Shown here in pieces: positions 1-9,800 of a DNA stretch of 64,000 bases (position 1 is the stretch's first letter; each line of letters begins with the position of its first letter). The notes below the pieces were generated by a model. The model did no database searches and had not been told where the DNA came from. It worked only from the letters and a program-made list of their open reading frames with translations. Position numbers and translations under genes: made by a program. This stretch comes from UBA961 sp014191195 (GTDB lineage Bacteria; Bacteroidota; Ignavibacteria; Kapaibacteriales; UBA961), in the NCBI GenBank assembly GCA_964204605.1, contig OZ123195.1, positions 434,001 through 498,000 on the forward strand. Direction: 5' to 3'.

Positions 1-1223
1 ATTCTAAATCCAATAATATTTAACATGTCTTTGTAAATATTTAATGTCGATGAGGTAATATTATTCTCACTAAACGCTTTGGATTCAGCACTATTTAATA
101 CATGTTGAGAAGTTGATGATAATTCATATTCACCTTCATTAAAAAACACATAAGGCAGTAAAGGAAAAGTTTCTGTTGTTTCAATTTCTTCGATCTGAAT
201 AGTTGGGTCTTTTGTACGATTACCTTTTTTGTCTATGCCAGAGGTTTGCATAGATAATGAAAGTGCCTTTTTAGCTTTGATGATGGGAATTTCTTTGATG
301 TATGATTCCGACATATATATAGTTTGAATGATGGTATTGTCTATTACTTTTTCCTTTATTTCTGTAGATTTACGATCAATTCTATGCTGAATATTTGTAA
401 TACCTGATATCTGATGAATAATAGTATCTCTTTGATAGATAGTATCTTTTATGTACAATTTTTCTTTTGTAGGAAGAATACCACTTTTGAATGATAAGCC
501 CAATTGTAGAGTATTCACTTTCCAATCTAAGGTGCTTAAAGAAATAAATGGTAAATGATAAGAGATATAAGGAGAAATAAACATATGATTAGAAATTGGC
601 AGATCATAACTTATTGCAATATCACCACTTAATAGAATTTGTGAATATTCTGGGATTATTCCATTTGCTTCATTTCTTACTCTTTTTGCATCTAAAAATG
701 TGGCATTTGATGGACTAATGAGTGTTTCTTTTTGTTCGAAATTTGCACTCATTACATAATATGCACCAACTGAAGCAGATAAGAATAATGAATTACTTAT
801 TTGATAAAGTAGGGAAGGCTGAATATGTATTTGTAATAAGTTCGCAACAATTGAATGTTCTACAGTAATTGGGGCGCTAATTGTATCAAAAGGAGCATTG
901 GGATTTCTAATAAATTGGAACCCAATATTTTCATTAGATAATAAAGTGCCACTGGGATTATGAATACCTATTCTAAGGCCTGCATACAATGAATTATTAA
1001 GTGGAATTTGCAGAAGACCACCTATTGCATAACCTAAACCAGTTCCATTCTCAAATTGTAAGCAACAATTTGGATAACCTTGTATTTCTTTAAAATTAGC
1101 ATTATGAGTATTCATGTTTATACCAGCATAAGCACCCCAATACCAGGATGGTTTATCTTGAGCATCAACTCGATAACATTGTATTAAAGCTAAAAGTAAG
1201 ATTATTATTGTAATATGTTTCAT
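1..1223 (-). CDS. OmpA-like outer-membrane protein (3' end beyond window)
   Basis: The frame is open from ATG at 1223 to the window edge (407 codons), so the C-terminus is missing. It begins with a signal peptide (a run of Ile/Leu, then VDA before QDK). About 230 residues follow with the alternating Gly/aromatic pattern of an outer-membrane beta-barrel (WYWGAYAG, GLGYAIGG). The last visible part reads PLLPYVFFNEGEYEL and then IYKDMLNIIG, which resembles the entry into an OmpA-type peptidoglycan-binding domain as found in FCB-group envelope proteins; the diagnostic part of that domain lies outside the window. It is the last visible gene of a minus-strand run with the thioesterase, threonine aldolase and PorD-like genes. 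The barrel and OmpA reading are inferred from pattern only. Confidence 0.6.
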   Translation of the reverse strand, partial: MKHITIIILLLALIQCYRVDAQDKPSWYWGAYAGINMNTHNANFKEIQGYPNCCLQFENGTGLGYAIGGLLQIPLNNSLYAGLRIGIHNPSGTLLSNENIGFQFIRNPNAPFDTISAPITVEHSIVANLLQIHIQPSLLYQISNSLFLSASVGAYYVMSANFEQKETLISPSNATFLDAKRVRNEANGIIPEYSQILLSGDIAISYDLPISNHMFISPYISYHLPFISLSTLDWKVNTLQLGLSFKSGILPTKEKLYIKDTIYQRDTIIHQISGITNIQHRIDRKSTEIKEKVIDNTIIQTIYMSESYIKEIPIIKAKKALSLSMQTSGIDKKGNRTKDPTIQIEEIETTETFPLLPYVFFNEGEYELSSTSQHVLNSAESKAFSENNITSSTLNIYKDMLNIIGFR

Positions 1224-1243
1224 GTGCAATGAACTATAAGTAT

Positions 1244-1714
1244 TTATTGTAAAACAGCATAATCTTCATAATCTATAACTAACTTTCTATAATCATCATG
1301 TATTCTTTCGGGTGCATTTGTGATCGGATTAAGATTAACTAGAACACCAGTTGCTTGTACAATTAATTTATTTTCTGGATAGGATAGAATGATTTGATCA
1401 AAAATGAGAGAAGAATTATGGATTTCTGAAACTCTTGTTAGAATGATATATGATTGATCAAACTGAACTGGTGAAACATAAGTAATTTCATTTTTTGCGA
1501 CAACAAATCGGTCTTTTGTAATGAATGTTTCGGAGTCAATAGATATTCCAATAGACCTAAAATATTCAATTCTAGATTCTTCCAGCCAGTATATATATAT
1601 GGCATTATGTACTATGTTTTGTCTATCAACTTCGAAGCTTTTTACTTTTCCAGTCAAACGATGTTTATATCTAGCACTATCAATTGTATGTTTTGGATTT
1701 TGTAATTGTTTCAT
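1244..1714 (-). CDS. Hotdog-fold acyl-CoA thioesterase (YbgC/FadM-like)
   Basis: The 156 residues are the usual length for a single-domain 4-hydroxybenzoyl-CoA thioesterase-like hotdog enzyme, which hydrolyses acyl-CoA thioesters in the cytoplasm. The signature is DRQNIVHNAIYIYWLEESR at residues 30-48. It matches the D-x(n)-H-x-N-x-x-Y...E-x-x-R helix motif of the family, with Asp30 as the likely catalytic residue. No signal peptide is present. It lies 28 nt downstream of threonine aldolase and 20 nt upstream of the outer-membrane protein gene, so it is probably co-transcribed with both, although no pathway links them. The acyl substrate cannot be told from the sequence. Confidence 0.75.
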   Translation of the reverse strand: MKQLQNPKHTIDSARYKHRLTGKVKSFEVDRQNIVHNAIYIYWLEESRIEYFRSIGISIDSETFITKDRFVVAKNEITYVSPVQFDQSYIILTRVSEIHNSSLIFDQIILSYPENKLIVQATGVLVNLNPITNAPERIHDDYRKLVIDYEDYAVLQ

Positions 1715-1742
1715 ATTGAAGTAGGCTGTCTATTATAAAGTA

Positions 1743-2792
1743 TTATTGAGCTAATACTTGTAAAGCTTCTACAGCAATTTGAGCTGCTTGTATAGTTTGA
1801 TCTGTAGAAACTTGAAAATGAAATACGGCTCTTACACAATTGGAGCGTCCCATAGATATAATAAGATGTCTTTTCTTACATTCATCAATAAAATCTAATG
1901 GTCTAATTCCTTGTAAACATTCAATAATTACAATATTCGTATCAACTTTTTGATTACTATTAGCAATAGTGCATAATCCTGAATTTGCAATCATTTCTGC
2001 AAAAAGTCTAGCATTATGATGATCATTGTTTAGTAGTTTTCTATGGTGTTGTAAAGCATATAAACCTCCAGCTGCTAGGATGCCAGATTGCCTCATACCT
2101 CCACCTAATATTTTGCGCCATTTTCTTGCTAATTCTATGTGCTTTGTATTTCCTAATAATACAGACCCAGCAGGAGATCCTAAACCTTTAGATAGGCACA
2201 CTGATACAGTATCAAAATTCCGCGCATATTCATGTGGGGAAATACCAGTTTCTGCACATGCATTCCAAATACGGGCTCCATCGCAATGAAATTTAATCTC
2301 TTTTTCTTTTAACATTTCTGAAACAGATTGAAGATATTCAAGTGATAATACAGTGCCTCCATGACGATTATGCGTTTGTTCTAAGCACACTAAACTTGTA
2401 GTGGGGAAATAATAGTCTGGTGGACGTATTGCTTCGGATATTGATTCTAAGGGGATTTCACCATATTGTGAGGGTACACAATACATTTGAACTCCTGATA
2501 TGATTGAAGGTGCAGATGTTTCATAATGGAATAAGTGTGATTGACTTTCTACAATAATCTCATCACCTTTTTTTGTATGAATAGCCAATGCAATTTGATT
2601 ACTCATAACTCCTGTTGGAACAAATAAGGCAGCTTCTTTTTGGAATATATCTGCAATATATTCTTGCAAATGATTGATCGTTGGATCTTCACCATAAATA
2701 TCATCGCCTACATCTGCTTGCGACATGCATATTCGCATTTCTTCGGTAGGTTTAGTAACAGTATCGCTTCTTAGATCAATAATATTGTGCAT
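1743..2792 (-). CDS. ltaE: Low-specificity L-threonine aldolase
   Basis: A PLP enzyme that cleaves L-threonine or L-allo-threonine to glycine and acetaldehyde in the cytoplasm. At 349 residues it has the family length. The N-terminal DLRSDTVTKPTEEMR (6-20) is the family hallmark. HCDGAR (169-174) supplies the PLP-binding Asp171, and SVCLSKGLGSPAGS (197-210) carries the Schiff-base Lys202. A histidine in SHLFHYE (85-91) is in the place that stacks on the cofactor. The ATG directly abuts the stop codon of the upstream PorD-like gene, so translation is probably coupled. Nothing is unusual in the catalytic residues. Confidence 0.93.
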   Translation of the reverse strand: MHNIIDLRSDTVTKPTEEMRICMSQADVGDDIYGEDPTINHLQEYIADIFQKEAALFVPTGVMSNQIALAIHTKKGDEIIVESQSHLFHYETSAPSIISGVQMYCVPSQYGEIPLESISEAIRPPDYYFPTTSLVCLEQTHNRHGGTVLSLEYLQSVSEMLKEKEIKFHCDGARIWNACAETGISPHEYARNFDTVSVCLSKGLGSPAGSVLLGNTKHIELARKWRKILGGGMRQSGILAAGGLYALQHHRKLLNNDHHNARLFAEMIANSGLCTIANSNQKVDTNIVIIECLQGIRPLDFIDECKKRHLIISMGRSNCVRAVFHFQVSTDQTIQAAQIAVEALQVLAQ

Positions 2793-3704
2793 TTATCTAT
2801 CATCCTGAGCTTTTTGATAAATGCTATTATTTGCGGGATCTAATATGCCTAAAATCGTAAATAGATCAGGATCATCATACCCTTTAAAGATATCTGCTAT
2901 CTCCATGAATTTTGCATTTAAAAAATAATCCAATAAAGTACTTCTCATTGTTACTTTTTTTTGTTTAAATGTTTTCATAGAAGTAATAATGGTTGCCATA
3001 ACTTTTTTCCCAGAAACTTTATCTTTTTCTATGGCTTCTAATCCATCAAAATGATAGGAGAATATTAGTTTTCTAAAGTCTTCAAATACCATGTCAGTTA
3101 ACTCAGTTACTAATCCTATCTTTGATGGAACAGAGGGGTCGGGAGTCATTGTATATCCTGATGCATTCACAGCAGCCCCATTACGACAAATTAACTTCGC
3201 TTTTTCATAATATGGTGTACCTTCTAATTCCCCATATGTATCCAAAAATAAGCCCATTGCAGTAAGCATATAATAATCAATAGGGGAGGATAAACTATTA
3301 AATCTATTGTTTTGATATGAGAGTGCTGCACCAGGAGCATACTCAAAAGACCAATTCTTTTCGATTGATTTCATTAAAACTGATTTAGCTCCATTTTCTA
3401 ATAGAGTATAGCTTAATACTGTTAAAATAGCTGAATATGTGTTATTTGAGGCTTTTCCAGTAACAGTAATACCAATATCAACTGGAACTTTAGGCTTTTC
3501 CCAATCTTGATCAGCATATTTTTGTGTTGATAAATAATTAATAATATCAGATTTCAGATTTTGAATATCTATCCTACTATCAAAAGGTATATTATTTAAA
3601 TCAACATTGACTTGAAATTGAATTTCTTGTGCATGTAAAGTACTTAGAAAAGTAAGTGCATAATACATACATGAAATAACAAGAGTTTGTCTTATTTTAA
3701 ACAT
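2793..3704 (-). CDS. DUF4835/PorD-like exported protein
   Basis: A 303-residue protein with a clear signal peptide (MFKIRQ, a hydrophobic core, then LHAQ|EIQF). The mature part has the layout I recognise from DUF4835 proteins, which are linked to the type IX secretion and gliding machinery under the name PorD. It has an early FQVNVDL strand, a KNWSFEYAPGAALSYQNN block near 120-135, then SPIDYYMLTAMGLFLDTYGELEGTPYYEKA (positions 141-170), with Gly-Thr-Pro-Tyr-Tyr-Glu-Lys-Ala being typical. Family assignment is from memory of that pattern, not from an alignment. T9SS-tailed proteins elsewhere in the window fit. The start codon is only 18 nt from the divergent gene at 3723 and has no strong ribosome binding site, so a start at Met13 is possible. 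Confidence 0.65.
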   Translation of the reverse strand: MFKIRQTLVISCMYYALTFLSTLHAQEIQFQVNVDLNNIPFDSRIDIQNLKSDIINYLSTQKYADQDWEKPKVPVDIGITVTGKASNNTYSAILTVLSYTLLENGAKSVLMKSIEKNWSFEYAPGAALSYQNNRFNSLSSPIDYYMLTAMGLFLDTYGELEGTPYYEKAKLICRNGAAVNASGYTMTPDPSVPSKIGLVTELTDMVFEDFRKLIFSYHFDGLEAIEKDKVSGKKVMATIITSMKTFKQKKVTMRSTLLDYFLNAKFMEIADIFKGYDDPDLFTILGILDPANNSIYQKAQDDR

Positions 3705-3722
3705 AATAATCAGGGGTTTTAT

Positions 3723-4559
3723 ATGAGTGTCAGTATTATACGTACTGCTAAAATACTATGCATAGTTGCTCATAGCAACTTTTTTATTTTGTTTGATTGC
3801 TATAGTCAAATTGGCCATTTTTCTTTATATGAATCTAACCTTTCTAATATTATGAATACTCATCACAAATTCTGGGAAGCACATGATTCACTTAATAATC
3901 TCCCTTTATATTCTTTTGGATGTACGATTAGCCCTCAATCCTCTGGCATAGCACAATTAACCCCTTATACGATTAATGCTTATATAATTCCTCATAATGA
4001 TATCAAAATCGAATCTTCAATAACTTCAATATATTCACAACTCTATAATGAAATAACACCTAGTATAGTATGTAAATGGCAATCACCAATCGAACAAACT
4101 GATATTCTTTTCGGCTTAAGTAGTACGTATATGCATATAGGTGATGAACAGTATTTTATTGATGGACCTTACTTTTTAACAGGAGGTATTACTCATATAT
4201 CTCCATGGTTAAGCTCTAAATTAATATGTATACAATCTTTACAACCAGATAATAACATTCTTTATCAACCTTCTATGCCTCAGTATTCTATCGGAATTAA
4301 TTCTGATATTACTGATAATTTTTACATTGAAACTGACATTTTGATTCTTCAAGCAATTACGGGTTTAAGAATATGTGCTGTCATGGGATTAACACCAGAT
4401 ATTGTTTTACGAACTACATATTCAGTACCTTTGCAATCATTAGATATACGGATTGATTTTTTTCAAGCCCCTTCATTAATAGTAAAAGGATTAATTCGCA
4501 TCCAAAGTTTGTTTGGAAATTCCTATTCTATTAATATTGAAAGTGCTGATATATTTTGA
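3723..4559 (+). CDS. Exported protein of unknown function, possibly outer-membrane
   Basis: I do not recognise this family. I start it at ATG 3723, because AGGGG precedes that codon by about 6 nt and the upstream in-frame ATG (3687) would overlap the divergent gene. The 278 residues begin with a basic, hydrophobic leader ending near FDCYSQ, consistent with a signal peptide or lipoprotein leader. The rest is rich in Ile, Ser, Tyr and short alternating strands (INAYIIPHNDIKIESSITS, GINSDITDNFYIETDILI), which suggests a beta-barrel or beta-sandwich envelope protein. The gene is 18 nt upstream of pgpH in the same direction. Confidence 0.5.
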   Translation: MSVSIIRTAKILCIVAHSNFFILFDCYSQIGHFSLYESNLSNIMNTHHKFWEAHDSLNNLPLYSFGCTISPQSSGIAQLTPYTINAYIIPHNDIKIESSITSIYSQLYNEITPSIVCKWQSPIEQTDILFGLSSTYMHIGDEQYFIDGPYFLTGGITHISPWLSSKLICIQSLQPDNNILYQPSMPQYSIGINSDITDNFYIETDILILQAITGLRICAVMGLTPDIVLRTTYSVPLQSLDIRIDFFQAPSLIVKGLIRIQSLFGNSYSINIESADIF

Positions 4560-4577
4560 AAAGAATAACAGATTATT

Positions 4578-6797
4578 ATGGCTAAACAAAAAACCTTATT
4601 TGAGCAATTAAAAAATACAGAAGCTCAAGAACAGACTCCTGAAATCTCTCTTAGAAATTCACATATTGTTAAGTATTCAATATTGTGCATATCTATTATA
4701 CTTGTTGGTTTATTATTTCCCCATCATCAAAATTTCCAAGATGGATCTTCTGATATAAAGAAAGTGTCTGATGGTATTCTTTGGATGAATGAAACAGTAA
4801 AAGCTGAATATCCTTTTGCAATAAATAAGCCTTTACAAGAAATTAAAGCTGATATTCAATTTATAAAAGAGCATTCGAGTCCGGTATTTGTCGATAATAA
4901 AGTAAGTAGACAAAAAGCAGATTCTAATCTTATTCTCCTTGAAGAATCCTTGCTAAAATCAAATATCAATCAAGTGCTTAAAGCCAGTATATCTGCAGAT
5001 ATATATCAAAAATTCCAAAAGATTGATCCTAATACCAAAGAGAAGTTCCTTCAAGTTCTAGCTTTATATAAATCAGATATACTAGATTCAGTCTATTCAG
5101 TTAAATCTTATGTAAATATTCAGATAGACTCCTTATGGCAAAGTATAATTATTAAGAAGAATAGCTTACAAGATATTGAATTACAAAGATTTGAGTTAAT
5201 TGATTCCTTATCTGTTAAACGAATGCTGATAAGAGTTCTGAATAATCAATTTGATGAACAGACAAGCTTTATTCTGGTAAAAATGTTGATATCAGTTCTA
5301 CCTGCAAAGTTTATGTATTCTGAATCTCTTACAAATGAATTGTCAAATGTAAAAATTGCTGCTGTACCAAAAACCTTAGGAATTGTAAAGGCTGGAGATA
5401 TAATAATTAATAAGGGTGAACGAATCGATAGAATGGCAATGCTTAAAATGCAATCTTATACTAGCTATCGATCAATAATCGAAGGAAAAGATTATTCTTG
5501 GATTGTCTTTCTTGGTGGTATGGGACATTCTTTCATGATTTTCTCAATGTTGATTTTGTATTTGTATTTTATAAGACCAAATATATTTAAAGATAATTAT
5601 AAAGTATTTGGTTTATGTGGGATTATGTTGCTGGCTTCATTATCAGGTTGGTTTTCTATTATCATTAATTCGAGTTATCCATTAGAATATGCCGTGATAG
5701 TACCTGCATTATCTATGCTAATTGCTATTTTATTTGATTCAAGAACTGCTTTTTATAGTACGGTTGTGATGTCTTTGTTGATAGCAGGTATTAGAGGAAG
5801 CGATTATTCTGTTGGTTTGGCAATGATGATGAGTGGTATGCTAGCTGCTTATAGTGTAAGAGATATTAAAAGTAGAACACAGATATTTCAATCAATTCTA
5901 TTTGTTATGCTTGGTTTTGCACTTACAATCATTTCAATTAGTGCAGAAAGAACTCTTGATATATCAGAAACACTTCTCCAATTGGGTGTAGCTGGAGTTA
6001 ACTCAGTTTTTTCTCCTTTATTGACTTTTGGTATTTTGTATATAATTGAAAGAGTTTTTAATATTACAACAGATTTACGCTTAAAAGAATATGATAATGT
6101 AGAACATCCATTATTATTAGAAATGAGTGAGAAATCACCTGGTACATATCAGCATACTTTAACCATTGCACGATTATCAGAAAGTGCTGCTATAGCAATA
6201 GGTGCTAATGGACTTTTAGCCAAAGTAGGTGCTTATTTTCATGATATTGGTAAAATCCCTAAAGCAGAATATTATGTAGAAAATCAAATAAATATCGATA
6301 ATAAACATGATAAATTATCGCCCAAGAAAAGTGCTTCTATCATTCGAGATCATGTTCAAGATGGAATTGAATTAGCGATAGAATATAAATTGCCTCAAAG
6401 AATTATAGATTTTATTCCCATGCATCATGGCACTATGCTAATCAAGCACTTTTATGCTAAAGCTATTGAATTCTCTAATATTGGTGAAGGATCTACAATT
6501 GTTAAAATGGAAGACTATAGATATATAGGTCCTAAACCTGTAACTAAAGAGACAGCTATTGTTATGTTAGCAGATGCTGCTGAAGCTATTGCAAGGGCTG
6601 CCAATGCAGATAATAGAGAAGATATCGTAGAAATATTAGATTCGATTGTTAAAGATAGGTTTTTGGATGGTCAATTTGATGAATGCCCAATTACGATGGC
6701 AGAGATACAAGAAGTAAAAGAGTCTTTTGCAAAGAACCTTCTAGGTATGCGACATCATAGAGTGATGTATAAAGAGATCCCAATACAAGAAAGTTAA
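4578..6797 (+). CDS. pgpH: 7TM-HD family phosphohydrolase (PgpH-like c-di-AMP phosphodiesterase)
   Basis: At 739 residues this matches the 7TMR-HD architecture. It has one N-terminal membrane helix (about 31-48), a large extracytoplasmic 7TMR-HDED domain (about 50-300), seven closely spaced membrane helices (about 305-500), and a cytoplasmic HD domain. Metal ligands are visible as the YQHT histidine near 528, HDIGK (His555-Asp556) and a later MHHGT. In Listeria and relatives PgpH degrades cyclic di-AMP; that activity here is inferred from family membership. A bidirectional hairpin terminator follows directly (6812-6848). Confidence 0.88.
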   Translation: MAKQKTLFEQLKNTEAQEQTPEISLRNSHIVKYSILCISIILVGLLFPHHQNFQDGSSDIKKVSDGILWMNETVKAEYPFAINKPLQEIKADIQFIKEHSSPVFVDNKVSRQKADSNLILLEESLLKSNINQVLKASISADIYQKFQKIDPNTKEKFLQVLALYKSDILDSVYSVKSYVNIQIDSLWQSIIIKKNSLQDIELQRFELIDSLSVKRMLIRVLNNQFDEQTSFILVKMLISVLPAKFMYSESLTNELSNVKIAAVPKTLGIVKAGDIIINKGERIDRMAMLKMQSYTSYRSIIEGKDYSWIVFLGGMGHSFMIFSMLILYLYFIRPNIFKDNYKVFGLCGIMLLASLSGWFSIIINSSYPLEYAVIVPALSMLIAILFDSRTAFYSTVVMSLLIAGIRGSDYSVGLAMMMSGMLAAYSVRDIKSRTQIFQSILFVMLGFALTIISISAERTLDISETLLQLGVAGVNSVFSPLLTFGILYIIERVFNITTDLRLKEYDNVEHPLLLEMSEKSPGTYQHTLTIARLSESAAIAIGANGLLAKVGAYFHDIGKIPKAEYYVENQINIDNKHDKLSPKKSASIIRDHVQDGIELAIEYKLPQRIIDFIPMHHGTMLIKHFYAKAIEFSNIGEGSTIVKMEDYRYIGPKPVTKETAIVMLADAAEAIARAANADNREDIVEILDSIVKDRFLDGQFDECPITMAEIQEVKESFAKNLLGMRHHRVMYKEIPIQES

Positions 6798-6811
6798 ATA
6801 GATATAAAAAG

Positions 6812-6848
6812 AAAAAGGCAGTGAATGTGTGATTCACTGCCTTTTTTT
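6812..6848. terminator. Bidirectional rho-independent terminator
   Basis: An 11-bp perfect stem (AGGCAGTGAAT / ATTCACTGCCT) with a 5-nt loop is flanked by an A-run on the left and a T-run on the right. It can therefore stop transcription of pgpH from the left and of the large minus-strand surface-protein gene from the right. It fills most of the gap between these two convergent genes. Confidence 0.88.
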
Positions 6849-6866
6849 ATGTACTTACAATAACAA

Positions 6867-9800
6867 TTACTTGGTAATCATCAATTGTTGCTGAGCTTGG
6901 AATGGACCTGATTTCATTACACAGATATACATGCCAGATGGTAATGACTCTGTAGATAAAGATAATTCATAAGATCCACTTTGGAGTGTTCCATGTAATA
7001 AAGTATGTACTTTTTGTCCCATACTATTATATAATTCGATTGTGGTTTGTCCTGAAATCCCAATGCTATATTCTATAGATGCTTGGTCTACAGCAGGGGA
7101 TTGGCCAATTTGCTTTAATGCATATCCAATTCCACTTCCACGGATAAAGCGTCCATTTTGGAAGCAAATCTTATCCAATGTTAATGAAGAACCTGCAGTA
7201 TTAATAATCAAGCATTTAGATAAAGAAGTAGAAGTTGTTGCTTGAACATCGACACTGAATACATTAGTATCACCCAAATAAGCATTGTATTCTAATTCAA
7301 ATAATTCTACATCAGATTTGCCAGGAATTGAAGTGATTCCTTTGCCGCTTACCACAATATTATTTGGCTTGCTAACTGCATTCCATGTCCAGCCATTAAT
7401 TTTGCTGATCAATTTATTAGAATATTCTAAGTTTTGTGCATTATAACTTAAAATTACTTGTAATGTATCAACATTCGTTGTGCCTATGGCAGAATCAATC
7501 TTTGCTTTTACAATTAAGTTGACCGCTTTTCCTGGAATAACTTTTTGATAATCATTAGGGCTTGTATATACCTTCATACCTGAAGTTATAGCCTTGCCAA
7601 TCAAATTAATTTTTCTTTGACCTAACTTTGCTGTAGCTGCAAAAGTACCTGCACTTTGCGGTGTAAACATAATTAAGAAGTTATTAGTTAAGCCAGCACC
7701 AATATCTACACTTCCTGATGGTAATAATGTAAATTGATTTTTATCTGTACCTTCTACAGAAGCATCAATAGTAACTTTATTACTACTTAAGTTAGGATAA
7801 GGAATAACTGCTCCAGGAGTTTCACACACTAAAACAGTTCCAAAATTAACTGTACTGTCTGCAGAGAAACCTTCCCCACAAATAGTTGCTTGGCTAGAGC
7901 CATTTGTTCCATCATGAACAATATTGACAGTTGCGCTTCTATAACCTACAAATTCAGGTGTAAACCTTACAGACAGTATCTGCTTCCCACCAGCTGGTAT
8001 TGTAAATGGTGCAACTGGAGTTAAATTATCAAATTCTGTAGATCCAACAATAGTGATTGAAGATACATTCAAAGGCGCATTGCCAGTATTATTCAGTATT
8101 AATGCATCAGCTTTAGTATTATTGGTACCAACTATTGTAGTTCCAACACAATTAGAATCTGCTTTTAATGTGCCAGTACATCCATCACCTTGAAGTCTTC
8201 CACCAACTGTAATTGTTTGATTATCTGCAGAGGCTTTAACTAATAATGAATCCCACAGACCAAGAGTAGCAGTTTTAGGAGAGAATTCAATTGTTAGGTT
8301 AGATTCTTGTCCACTAGCAAGCTTGTATGGTAAGGTTGGTAAAGCAAAAGTAAATGTTCCATCATTCTTTTGTAGAGTGATTGATTCTATTGTTGCTTCG
8401 CTACCACCATTATTTTTAATTTTAATTACTTTTTGATCTTTACCAGTAACAGGTACACAGCCCCAAATTCCATTAGATACTGTTGCCTGTAATGGAGAAA
8501 TACCATCACCGCTTAATTGAATACGAGGAGCGCCACAATCAGCTGGAAGACCTAGGTCAATGATTGCAGTTCTTTTTCCTGTTGCTGTAGGAATAAATTC
8601 CACACCAAGTTCTAAACATTGTCCTGGGCGAATTGTAATTGTAGTATCACCACTTGAAGGTAAAGCTGTGCCATATCCAGGATTAATACTTACAATTTTA
8701 TAATCTCCAGGATTTGTACCCGCTAATTTTAATTTACCATCAATAATAATCCCACTTTTATTACAAAGTGCTGTTTTAATTAACATGGTAGATTTAGATG
8801 TTACCAAAGTATTGGTAAACACTGTGTCTGAAGTATATGTATATGTACATGGCTCAACACCAGTTCCGCATATTGTCATTGTTACTACAGGAGAGCAAGA
8901 TGCATAAAAAGTAACTTTAGCGCAATGCTCGCCTGGTGAAGTTGGATCAAATAATACTTCTATAGGAATAGTATCGCAGTTAACAGCAGGGAACAGACGT
9001 CCATTAAGCACTGTTTTTAGACTAAACTGAGGATTATCTACACCAACACTATCAATAAATGTATCTAGGTTTCCACCATTACAAATACCAGTATTTAATG
9101 TTTGTTCTTTAGGTTGTCCAACAGCAGTTGTACCCACATTGAAACGTAGATTTGGATCTACCGAATACAATTTAGCTTTAGCCAATGGGAAACTTACTTG
9201 ACTAGCAGATGAACTTGGAGGTAATCCACAGAATTTTGTAACAAACCCATCAGATAATCCAGCTGATGTTAATAGTTTATTACCTGGATCTTTAACGATT
9301 GTTCCATTAAAAGAACCTGTTTCATAAATACATCCATCTTTGTCTGTTGCTGTATTTTTTGTATACGGTTTGCCAACTACTTTAGATGGTTGTAAATCTA
9401 GCCAATTACCAGCTTCATCAAAGATTGCTGTAAATGGTTGCCATAAAGTAGTTCTATTCTGAATTCTTACTGGAAACCCAGCGATTGTAGTTTCTAAAGT
9501 TCCTTTGAACATACCTTGAGCATATACATGCTTATCGGATGGATCATATGCAATTTGTTCACCAAATGCTTCTCCTGCAGTATTAGCTCTTGGGCCTAAA
9601 TCTTGAACCATAACCATATTGCCATTTGGTTCTATTCTAGCCATAAAGAAATTACGTTTGGATTTATCACTTGCCTTTGTTTTGGATATTGCACCTTGCA
9701 AACCTGGTTGATTTCCAAAAGTTGCATCACCAATAAACCATCCAGTTGTATATGCAACTTTACCAGGCCCAGCTGTAATTCCAGTGATTTGATCTTCGGA

